From Blakeslea trispora (Eukaryota > Mucoromycota > Mucoromycetes > Mucorales > Choanephoraceae), in assembly GCA_025331445.1 (NCBI GenBank), contig JAIWNE010000217.1:1-29875 (forward strand): DNA of 29,875 nucleotides. Reading direction: 5' to 3'. Under the pieces are notes generated by a model, which had not been told where the DNA came from, did not search any database, and saw only the letters and a program-made list of their open reading frames with translations. Position numbers and translations under genes: made by a program. This document shows positions 1 through 8,650 of the stretch, piece after piece; position 1 is the first letter of the stretch, and each line of letters starts with the position of its first letter.

Positions 1-320
1 TTATACTTTCAATACGAGGTGTCCATTTTGAGCAACTTTTTTTTTGGTTGATTCTTAATGAGGGGGTTTTTTTTGCAACTTTTTTCTGGACTGACTATCC
101 GACTCTTATTAAAGCTTTTTTTTTGCAACTTTTTTCTGGCACTGAATTTATCTAATGCCATCCCTAATAAATGTTTTTTTTTGCAACTTTTTTTCTAGCA
201 TGATTTTTTATTTTCTGAAGGAGATATTTTTTTTGCAACTTTTTTTATTCTATGACATAGGATCATTTTTATTCTTTTAAAGAGACCTTTTTTTTGCAAC
301 TTTTTTTCTGAAATTGAATA
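1..320. repeat. Irregular array of T-tract/GCAAC/T-tract motifs
   Basis: The core GCAAC flanked by T7-T10 on both sides recurs at about 32, 75, 125, 183, 235 and 296. Spacing is 43-61 bp and the spacer sequences are unrelated. On the other strand the motif reads A-tract, GTTGC, A-tract. Conserved motif with non-conserved spacers suggests a protein-binding or terminal-repeat array rather than a simple satellite. It may be the subterminal region of an element that continues left of the window. No function can be assigned. Confidence 0.7.
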
Positions 321-639
321 TAATTATCAGGATAGCACTTGTTATTTAAATCAAAAAGAAGCGAAAAGAAGATGTATCATAAATGATGTGAACTCATGTC
401 AGGTTAATACAGTATGTACTGTATGGATCGTTTGGCCAATATTTAGAATATTAAGTAGGTATTCGCTCACACAATTAAACTTGAATGTTTTGTATTAAAT
501 GTAAAGTGATAGAATGATCAATCTGTAATGTAAGAGTACAGAATAATTACTGGATAACAATTACTTCTTTATTTTTTTTAATAAATCGTTGAAATTGTAT
601 TTTGATGGTTTCTTTGATTTGTTTTTCTATTTTTTTAAT
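321..639. other. AT-rich stretch, no gene seen
   Basis: No convincing coding region. A near-perfect palindrome lies at 407-424 (ATACAGTA, TG, TACTGTAT). Nothing else stands out. Confidence 0.5.
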
Positions 640-1501
640 ATTCATTTCAAGCTTTGTGTACATCGGATTGATGGGTGGATATACACAATCCTCTTCTACA
701 ATCAAAAGATTGTAATGATAATCTCGAGTTGCAAAACAATCGGCTTTCTTTCTTCAATGACACCACAGATTGGCACCATCAGAGTTGGCTTGTTGACCTT
801 GTTGCTGTCCATGATTGTTACAGCAATCTTATAGGTGTCAGCAACAATCTGGCTGCACTCGATGCCATTATACCAGAATGGTGAAGGACAGGAAGCATTG
901 TTGTTGTTCAGTCCAAAAGAAAGAATGCTTCTTACCTTTTCAACGTCAAACCTATTTCTTTCTATTAAACAGAATATCCATTATATGCTGACTTTACTAC
1001 ATACCTCATCTTCTTGTAAGTCTCCAAGTTTTCTTCAAAGTCAGCATCATTTCTTTTTTGACCTGCATGTGTCTGGTGTTGTCATGGTAGATTCCATACG
1101 CAATTGCGTGGAACCCACAGTATCCAGAAGAAGGACTTACAACCACACGCTTTTTGGCAGCATAAAGTGTGGTGACAGCTTTATGCTTGTTGATTATTCG
1201 ATCTGGGATGGTTATGGGGTTTTTGCTTCTTGCTGAGAATCCAAGAGAGCCCCTTCTTGGTAGACTTGTTGTGTGGACCTGAAAGCAACACCGGGAATCT
1301 TGCACTTGGCGTATACTTTCTGGTCAGCTTGAGTCTAAACCCAATGAAATGTTTAGCTGTCCAGGGAATGTTCTGGAGAACGTAGTCAGCAACATCGTGT
1401 TTAGTGAATGTGTTTGAGAGTTCGGGTTGCATGTTGAGGTGAATGAGATTGCGCGTAAAGATAACTAAAGTAAAATAAAATAAAAACTTTTGTTTAGTCA
1501 A
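640..1501 (-). pseudogene. Relic of an OTU-like cysteine protease gene
   Basis: Minus-strand reading gives broken pieces in several frames that line up in order with an OTU domain. Around 1090-1170 it reads SSGYCGFHAIAYGIY followed by an MQVKKEM stretch, matching the catalytic-Cys block (DGFCGFRALA..WKVKKQM) of the OTU domain encoded at 8.7-9.5 kb. Around 760-880 it reads FWYNGIECSQIVADTYKIAV, matching the HWFLMPGCAQLAADTFQRPI block. A DYHYNL piece near 690-720 could correspond to the catalytic-His block. An upstream piece (about 1200-1440) has a KSTKKG basic stretch. At least three frame changes and a stop at about 710 mean it cannot be expressed as one protein. It may be the tail of an older Mutator-like element or another OTU-bearing transposon; no DDE part is preserved next to it. 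Confidence 0.6.
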
Positions 1502-1973
1502 GGGTCATATACAGACTCAACAAACCGTATTCAAACTGAGGTAAAATAAGTGGATGATACGATATTATGTGAGATGTAAAAAGTAATTTGAAAAAAAGCG
1601 GGTGTAACAGATTTCTTTTTTTTTTAAAAAAATTGGGGATCAGCGATACGTATTCATCAGCAAAACATTATTCTCCTTTAGCCAAACAACATGAAGTTTC
1701 CTCTCAAATGAATGCAACAATGGTGAGGAAATTGCATGTGTTAAATTGTGTGAAGAAAAATGGATTTGAAGCGATGTTTAGCACATTTAAGACAAAAGGG
1801 GTTATAATCAAGTCTGATAATGAATTTATTGTTCTTGTCAGATGATATCAGATAGCCGATTATAGTAATTGTGTACCTGTTGAGTAAGAAAATCTCAAAC
1901 CTGTATATAATAATATGTTGACAGATTAATCGAATGCTCTTTCTACCTAAATTTAACAAAAAAAATATCAATT
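1502..1973. other. Non-coding spacer
   Basis: AT-rich, with a short 85-codon open frame (1588-1845, plus) that looks like nothing known and is rich in A/T codons. I treat it as chance. It probably contains the promoter side of the copy A transposase relic. Confidence 0.4.
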
Positions 1974-4900
1974 ATGTCTGATCTCTTCTCCTCTGTTACT
2001 GTGATGAATGTCTCAACTTTCCTAACGAAGAAAGATGGTTGCCTCAATATACCGTTCAGTATCACAAGGCAAACAATTTGTTTGGAGGCGTTGCCTTCAA
2101 TGAGTGGGCTGCCATGAATGGTAAAGCATTTTATGGAATAAGAATGAAACATGTATGGTAACGCTATTGGTTTTTTAGATGAGCAATTTTTTGACATGGC
2201 TGGCTTGTCTGAGCAAGATGTCAACAATGACATCGAATTAATGGATGCTGATGGTAATAAAAAACAAATAACTGAGGAATTCAATGTAATTATTTTGCTA
2301 CGTAGATGATGAATTCATGGAAGAGGACTTCAGCATCATGGCCACAGGTGAGATGAAGAATGGCCTGAAGTTGCTACCTCTGCTTTTGAGCCTGAGGAGG
2401 TGACTACGAAGTTGTTGAAATCGACGAAGTCGATCAACTCGCCGACACTTTTGCTTCAAGTAAATTTTAATAAATAAACCTGTTTGATATTTCAACTAAA
2501 CAATTCTTTTAAATCATGTCTATTATAGGCAAAGTTCCTTCTTCAGCAGCAGCTAAGATTCTCTTTGCTATGGTTGTCAAGCTTCACAACAAGTACACCA
2601 CTCACGAAGGCACTGAGTATGTTATGGAATGCTTGAATCAAGTCATGGAAGAAACTGGCGACTCCTTCCGTTTCCCTAAGCGTGTGCCTACCTTCTTGAA
2701 TCGTACTGCTCCTCAATGGTAGTACGGAGGGTGTCAAGGCTTATGTTGTTTGTCCAAAGTGTCATGCTTTGCATGAAAAAACGGATGGTGCAGTCATCTG
2801 TGACAAGCCCATGGCCAATGCCATATTCATCCCCGACAGCCTCCTTCTACTGTACTGGAAATCTCTTGGCGTTGAACAACCGTGTTCCTGCAACTTTGTC
2901 TGTTCAGATGGAGTATGCCTACTGCTCTGTCGAGGCTACTCTAAAAAATTTTTAGAAGACGAGGTTTTGCGACCAACTTGCCCAGTGGAAACACCGTCGC
3001 ACTTGGAAGGTTACTATTTGGACTTGCAAGATGCCAGCATGTTCAACACTTTCAAGGCCTTGCCCACTGATGCGGTTCCCTTTGCCCATGAGTCTAACTA
3101 CAACTTGCTGGCTCTAACATCGATTGGTTCAGTCCCTTTGAGCACAGTTACAGTGTGGGCTGTATCTACATGTCCATACTTAACTTGCCAAAGAAGGACG
3201 GCCGCGATTTAAAGAAAAACATGATCTTGGTTGGTGTGATCCCTGGCCCTAGTGAGCCTAGTACTACTGCCATCAATACTATCTTCGGCCTTTGGTGAAT
3301 GAGCTCTTGGTGTTGATGAGAGGTGTAAATATGCCAGTCACCTTGCTCGATGCAAGTTGTTTACAACAAAGTCCGAGCAGCCATCTCCTTGATCAGTTGT
3401 AATTTACCGCAACAAAGAAACTAATTGGTAGCCTGTCTACAACGGTCATCGTGCTTGCCACATGTGTGATCTTGTTTTTCCTTCTCTTCCTGGTGGTGTC
3501 GTAGACATAACTACTGTAACTGGAACTGTGACAGTTGGCCCAGAAAAAATCCCGATGCCACTCGCCAAGCTTCTGAGGATTGGTTACGTGCATCCTCTGT
3601 GTAAGAAGAAAGGAAGTTGAAAAGGCAACTGGATCAAGGTACTCCATTCTTTACGAATCACCTTCTTTAGCTACGATTGGTTGCCTTGGAACCGATGCAT
3701 TGTTTGTACTTGGGCATTGCCAAACGATGCATTTCAGCCATGATACCCTTGACTTCGTACGAAGTCATCCAACAGAAATGAAGAAGATGATCTTTAACCG
3801 ATCACTCTTGCGGCCCTCTCTCAATAAGATCGGTGACAATGGGTTCAAATGTCAAGGCAGTGGAGTTTAAGGACTTTGTGGTGGTGTTGCTTCTTTGGTG
3901 CTCAAAGGAGTATTCAAGAAGAGAATATGCTGTGGTGATGAACTATCAAGCTTTAAATTTGAAGGTGATAGCATAGCTATCTGATATCGAAGTTTTTCAC
4001 AACTATTTGCTTGCTTTTGCTGTGGGTACGAGAGGTTATACTCTCATGATTAGTTACCCCAACTTCCATTTATGTTGCATCTTCGCGACTCAATGCGAAA
4101 GTGGGGTCCTGTTTCTTGCTTCTGGGGGTTCAATTTTGAACGAAACAACATGTTTGTAAAAAGAATCCGTACCAACCACTGACAAGGTCTTGAAAAAACC
4201 TACATGAAAAAATGCAGTCATCATCTTCTCTGAAGATTTTGATTTTCTTACACAATAGTTCCAACTGATTACCTTTTTTTTGTCTTGTTTCTGACCTTCT
4301 TTTCTTTCTTTAGATTTCTTTTTTTTTCCTTTATTTTTATTTTTTTCCACACCCGCTTTTTCTTGTATCTCCATTTTTTCAAATAAATTCTTTGGTACAC
4401 AAAAAAAAAGGGTCTTTTTAAAAAAGAATCCCTAGTATTTAAAAAAAGTAATCGTTACCCATAATGTTAATGTGCACTTCATGTATGATTGTGTTTATTA
4501 TCTTTATCAGAATCCAAGTCATTCCAAATTTCTTAATGTCAGTGATGCTCATTACAATATGACGACAAAAAGCAATAGATATTTGGTTTGTATCACCACT
4601 GACGGAACTGAAATAAGTTACTGATAGAGGTGGTTGAATGAGCAAATGTTTAAACACAATTCTTTTTCCTCTTTTCCTCATTTCCGATTTTATTTTTAAA
4701 ACAAAACTTTTTGGATTTCAGAACCTAAAAACCCATCAAACAATATGAACAGTATTACAGCCTCAGACAATGACCAGAGAATTACTGAATTAGATGAAGA
4801 ACAACAAGCGCAAGCAGCTGCATCTATGTTTTGTGATTTTGTTGGATTCTCGTCAATCAACGGCGATCCTTTTGGATATGAAGAAATGCCTCCAGAAAGC

Positions 4901-5453
4901 TACAGATCCATCAGATGGGCGTCTTCTAAACACAGTCGTCTTTCAGAGAATGAATATGCATGTCTTTTGGATTATTACACACTTGCATATGAGGGATTTA
5001 CGTCTTCAAACGATGTGCAAAAATTTAAATCCATCGACCTTTTAAGATACAATTATTCATCTCAACTGACAGGCAGTAACAGTGGTGTTTATGTCAATGT
5101 ATTTCGAAAGAAAGGAACTGAAATAGACTCCATACAGACGAAACAACGTTACGAACTGGCGCAATTAGATTTTTTTTCAAGCATGCACCTCTGTTAGAAG
5201 ACGAAAATGGCGAAGCCCCTCAAAAACTTGATCATTATTTTGCTTTCATACAATGGTTCAAGCTTCCTAGAGAAGGGATAGAGGATTTACAGTCCTATAC
5301 AGATGACAGCATGCAACCATTTATTGATCAGTTCGAAGAGGATGACTTTTTTGTATAGTTCCTGTACACAAGATCCATTCTACTTCGCATTTATATTATC
5401 CAGGCATTGCCAACATAGTAGTAGCTTTGCATCTACCAAGAAAAATTCGATGA
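1974..5453 (+). pseudogene. Tnp2-type (CACTA) transposase, copy A, multiply frameshifted
   Basis: Former DNA-cutting transposase of a CACTA-type element. Ordered pieces: an N-terminal CYCDEC zinc motif near 2000, one frame off the ATG at 1974; small exons with GT..AG introns up to about 2520; a SFRFPKRVPTF block (2670-2700); a CPKCHALH zinc motif (2755-2780); the first catalytic block NIDWFSPF (3117-3140) followed by ILVGVIPGP (about 3225-3250); HRACHMCD (about 3445); MHCLYLGIAKR, the second catalytic block, near 3700-3735; and FERNN with the expected catalytic Glu near 4140. After about 550 bp without coding sense comes a C-terminal domain with its own ATG at 4745 (Tnp2-associated domain, YFAFIQWF near 5240-5260). 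This ends IVPVHKIHS..LPRKIR and TGA at 5451-5453. Frame breaks occur throughout, for example at 2710, 3300, a T8 run at 5170-5177, and 5355. It is tail to tail with the companion relic, with 27 bp between stops. Confidence 0.87.
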
Positions 5454-5480
5454 AATATTTATAGGACGACAAAATTTTAT

Positions 5481-6714
5481 TTACAATAAAAGATCCAAAA
5501 ACGAATCTGATTCCTGTTCTTGTAAGGTATTATCTTTAATACCCCAAGAGGGAAGCTTCTTGACAGGCAGACGGGCTTCAACATCAACAACTTCAATACG
5601 GCTTTTCTTGGCAGAACCGAATTGACCCTTCTTTTCTGCGTTCTTCTGCATTCGTCAAGGTAATCGAAGAACATAGTACACTACAAGATAATACCATATT
5701 AGTTCTAACTACTCCCATATACTAGGGTCAAAATGTCTTTTATAACTACCTTGGTACTTCTGTAAGAGGGAGCTTTTCTCACCGTAATCTCCTCATTGTT
5801 TTCAATGACATCTTCTTGATCAGATGTCATGTCGCTGCACAGAAGTTGCTTGCATTCGTTCTGAGGACCAAGCTTCTCAACACAGTCATAGATGTTCATA
5901 GAGAAGGCCATTCTTCTTTTGCGAAGAACCTTTTGCATTAAGGTTAGTACCTGTCAAACTCACATTCTCTGTTTGTGTCAATTTACTTACATATGATTTA
6001 CGAGAACTTGCGTTATTTCTCATTCTTTTTTGTGCCTGTTCTACTTCAGGCTTCTTCTCGTTTCGTTCTTTCTCTTCAGATTGTTGAACCGACTACGAAC
6101 AACTTCCATTAAGTACTTGCGCTTTTGCACAGGTCCCCATTTCAACTGGGCAGCAACTTCTGCCACCTTCGGTGAACAGCCAGTTGAGCAACGATGCTGC
6201 TGACAATCTTTGTGTTCTCCTCATCCTTCATAAGACTGGAGCCCATGTTCCACTGGGTGTCCTTCAAGGCTCTTACCTCGGCTGTCTTCATGGCTCTCTG
6301 TGTCATTGAAACCATATGTTAGTACACCAAGAAGCAAAATTTCAAAGATTCGAGACTTACTCTAATCGCATGCTTGGCAATTCTACCTGGAGCACGACCG
6401 ATGGAAGTACCGGCCATCATCTTCTTGGCCATGGTCTTCATGCCATCCATTTCCTTCTGCATAGTATGCATCTGGAAAGCCATTTCATGCATTTGCATGG
6501 TCATGCCCCGGATTTGGTCATCCTTCTTGGCCATTTCTTGCTGAATGGCCAACTTGAACTCTTCTGTACTCTTTTGAGTATCAGCGATGAGAGCCTTCAA
6601 CTTGCTCAATTCCAAAGACATGGTGCTGTTCTGACGAGTCTCGTTGTTTACACGAGGTGCAAAACGAGGGGGAGCATCAATAGGAATTGCTTGTCTGTTG
6701 TTGTTGTTGTTCAT
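5481..6714 (-). pseudogene. Companion gene of the Tnp2 cassette, copy A, frameshifted
   Basis: Start ATG at 6714 gives an Asn-rich N terminus (MNNNNNRQAIP) and then about 90 residues predicted as coiled coil rich in Met/Gln/Lys. Exon 1 ends at 6361 with GTAAGT. Later pieces: KWGPVQKRKYLMEVVRSRF (about 6080-6140), a KKPEVEQAQKR basic stretch (about 6045), NECKQLLCSDMTSDQED (about 5820-5870), SYRSTK before a GTAGTT donor (5745), CTMFFDYLDE (about 5650-5680), and KKLPSWGIKD near the TAA at 5481-5483. The same blocks, exon order and phase-0 junctions occur in the intact copy at 20998-22050, which is how the frameshifts near 6165, 6070 and 5640 are recognised. Function unknown; by position it would be the DNA-binding partner of the transposase (inference). 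Confidence 0.8.
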
Positions 6715-7860
6715 TGGAAAAAAAAGATTTATGTATAAAGGTAACAGAAGAGTGGAAATAGGAAGCTATGTTACAGTTTAAATATGATCTCTTACTTACC
6801 AATTTGTAAATCTGGGTACACAATGTCAACATTGCTTGTATGACCGAGAGAAAAATTTTTCTTCAACAGAATTCACTTTCCCGCTCTTAAACGCAACTTC
6901 TTTTTTATTCTTTCTTTTCCTTTTTTCTCTCGTTCTTTATTTTATTTTATGTGGTAAGTTTTATTTTCGCTTTTACGGATAATATAGTCTTAAGCTTTGT
7001 ATTTTTTTTAGATTATCACTAGTATCTTTCAAGAGAAGAGGTTAGTATTACACTGTTCATTCAAACACCTAATTAACATGAACTTTTCGTAGATTACCTG
7101 TCTGTGTTGCCACTGATTTTTGGTTTTGAGGTTGGTATTGATCTTAACTACATAATCATCTCCTTTACATTTGACTAAATTTTTTTGTTTATTTAGATTG
7201 CCTTCTTCAGGGAACGTCTTTCTTTGTGGGTTCTTTTGATGGGTGAATTTTTGGTAAGTAATTTCACGTATTACTGTTTTTATCAGCTTTCTAACAATTT
7301 CATTTCTAGAATTGTACCGCGTCTGTTTTCGCTCTCTGTTCTTCCAGGCTTTTTGCGCTATTGATCAAGATTTCTCCTGTGTGTGGTGTTTGAACCGTTT
7401 TTACTAAAAAACTGGCCCTTAAACGATAACCTGGTGAAGGTAAGTGCAAGGGTAGGAATCCATGGCATCCCATGCCAATTCCGCTCTTTTTAGTCATATC
7501 TAGGCTAGTAAAATGGTCGTTTTTAGTAGTACATGATGCATATATATATCGATATTTTAAATAAAAAGCCCAATTAAAAAGCATTTAAAAAAGCGCAAAA
7601 ATCTATTTTAAGCATATAAAGTGAAAGAAGTAAAAATTAGTACTACCTAAAGCTAAAGAAGCATCCAAATAAAGGTATCATCGTTAGAAAGATGAGCGAA
7701 TAGCAAAAGGAAAGGAAGCGTCAAATGAATGTAAATTGTAACGTGGAACAAGGCTAAAGAAAAGAAGTATGTCCCGAAGGATGTACAAACTAAAATCAAA
7801 GGTCCGTTTAAGGAAGGTCAGCCAAGGGTTCGTCTGTAAGAAGGGCGAATCATCAAAAGG
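6715..7860. other. Spacer upstream of copy A companion; possible small spliced plus-strand ORF
   Basis: Mostly non-coding. Plus-strand pieces 7012-7040, 7093-7130, 7197-7253 and 7310-7393 are separated by short stretches with GT..AG ends. They join in one frame to a TGA at 7391-7393 and give a hydrophobic peptide (DYLSVLPLIFGFE, then IAFFRERLSLWVLL, then NCTASVFALC). No start codon that fits was found: the nearest ATG, at about 6950, would splice into a stop. This may be a decayed small membrane-peptide gene or chance. From 7430 to 7860 I see nothing coding. Confidence 0.22.
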
Positions 7861-7861
7861 T

Positions 7862-8040
7862 ATGAGACGTCTCATCCACAAGAAAAGAATGAGGATGAGA
7901 CGGTAGCTTGTATATGACACACACTGTGAATGAGACGTGATGAGAACGTCTCATCCACATTTTGTATTAGACGGGCGTTTGTTTTTTTTACACAGTGTGG
8001 ATGAGACGGTGATGAGACCGTCTCACCTACGTCTAACCGA
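7862..8040. repeat. Cluster of TGAGACG / CGTCTCA inverted repeats
   Basis: A perfect 12-bp palindrome TGAGACGTCTCA lies at 7863-7874. Further TGAGACG copies are at about 7896, 7931 and 8003, and CGTCTCA copies at about 7948 and 8019. Two roughly 40-bp direct units (about 7920-7956 and 7990-8026) each start ACAC(A/T)GTG and end in a TGAGA..TCTCA hairpin. This is the style of transposon subterminal repeats; the owner is not identified. It lies just outside the left end of the CACTA element. Confidence 0.65.
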
Positions 8041-8073
8041 CATCTCATACTCACCAAATTGATTAGAGTGGCG

Positions 8074-8135
8074 CACTACACCTAATGGTTGTCCAATGCA
8101 CAATGGACAAGTGCAATGGACAAGATGTCCAATAT
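8074..8135 (+). repeat. Left terminal and subterminal repeats of CACTA copy B
   Basis: The terminal repeat starts at 8074. Subterminal motifs TTGTCCAATGCA (8089-8100), CAATGGACAAG (8101-8111) and TGCAATGGACAAG (8112-8124) follow in both orientations. They match the motifs at the right end, as expected for binding sites of the element's own DNA-binding protein. Confidence 0.85.
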
Positions 8136-8305
8136 ATCCAAATTTACAACTTTCGATTTTGCTTATGAAACTTGCTATGTTTTTAGCTGAAAATGTTGAG
8201 GGTTGATTCAGGTATTGAAAACTTCTTTCAGAATTGAAATCGGTTGCATTTTCATCAAGTTATACCCATTTATATATTAGACCATGTCTTTAGTGCTTAA
8301 AGAAT

Positions 8306-8446
8306 GGAGAACTACTCGCGCGCCCCTCTCGCGCGCCTCAGTGGCTTAGATATAAGTGAGGTGGCTTATGAGGACGTCCTCTTTTTTGGTCATGTTAACA
8401 AAGATGAAGGTCCTGTGTAACTCGTACCTGAGTAGAATAAATGCAT
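8306..8446 (+). repeat. Left 141-bp terminal inverted repeat of the MULE
   Basis: Identical, in reverse complement, to 12414-12554. Internal structure: CTCGCGCGCC twice (8315-8324 and 8328-8337, 13 bp apart), GTGGCTTA twice (8341 and 8361), and a perfect palindrome GAGGACGTCCTC (8370-8381). The first 40 bp are strikingly GC-rich for this window. The duplicated blocks are candidate transposase-binding sites (inference). Confidence 0.97.
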
Positions 8447-8650
8447 GAATGTGATATTTTTGAATTGTGAAACAACTTCTGCTTTGATTGTAATAATTTT
8501 AAAAAGAGGTTTAATTGGATACTGATATAACATAGAATAAGAATAAGTAAATGAAAAATAGAAAAAAGAATTCAATAAAAATATAATAAAAATAAAAAAG
8601 ATTGAAAAAAAAGAGAGAGGTAAAAAAAAGTGAAAATTAGCATTGTTGAT

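Noticed and set aside
1..320. CRISPR-like repeat-spacer pattern
   Set aside because: The repeat is a homopolymer-dominated core with variable spacing in eukaryotic-type DNA; no cas genes.
4090..4374. Lys-rich minus frame of 94 codons
   Set aside because: Driven by T-rich homopolymers on plus and overlaps the FERNN block of the copy A transposase.
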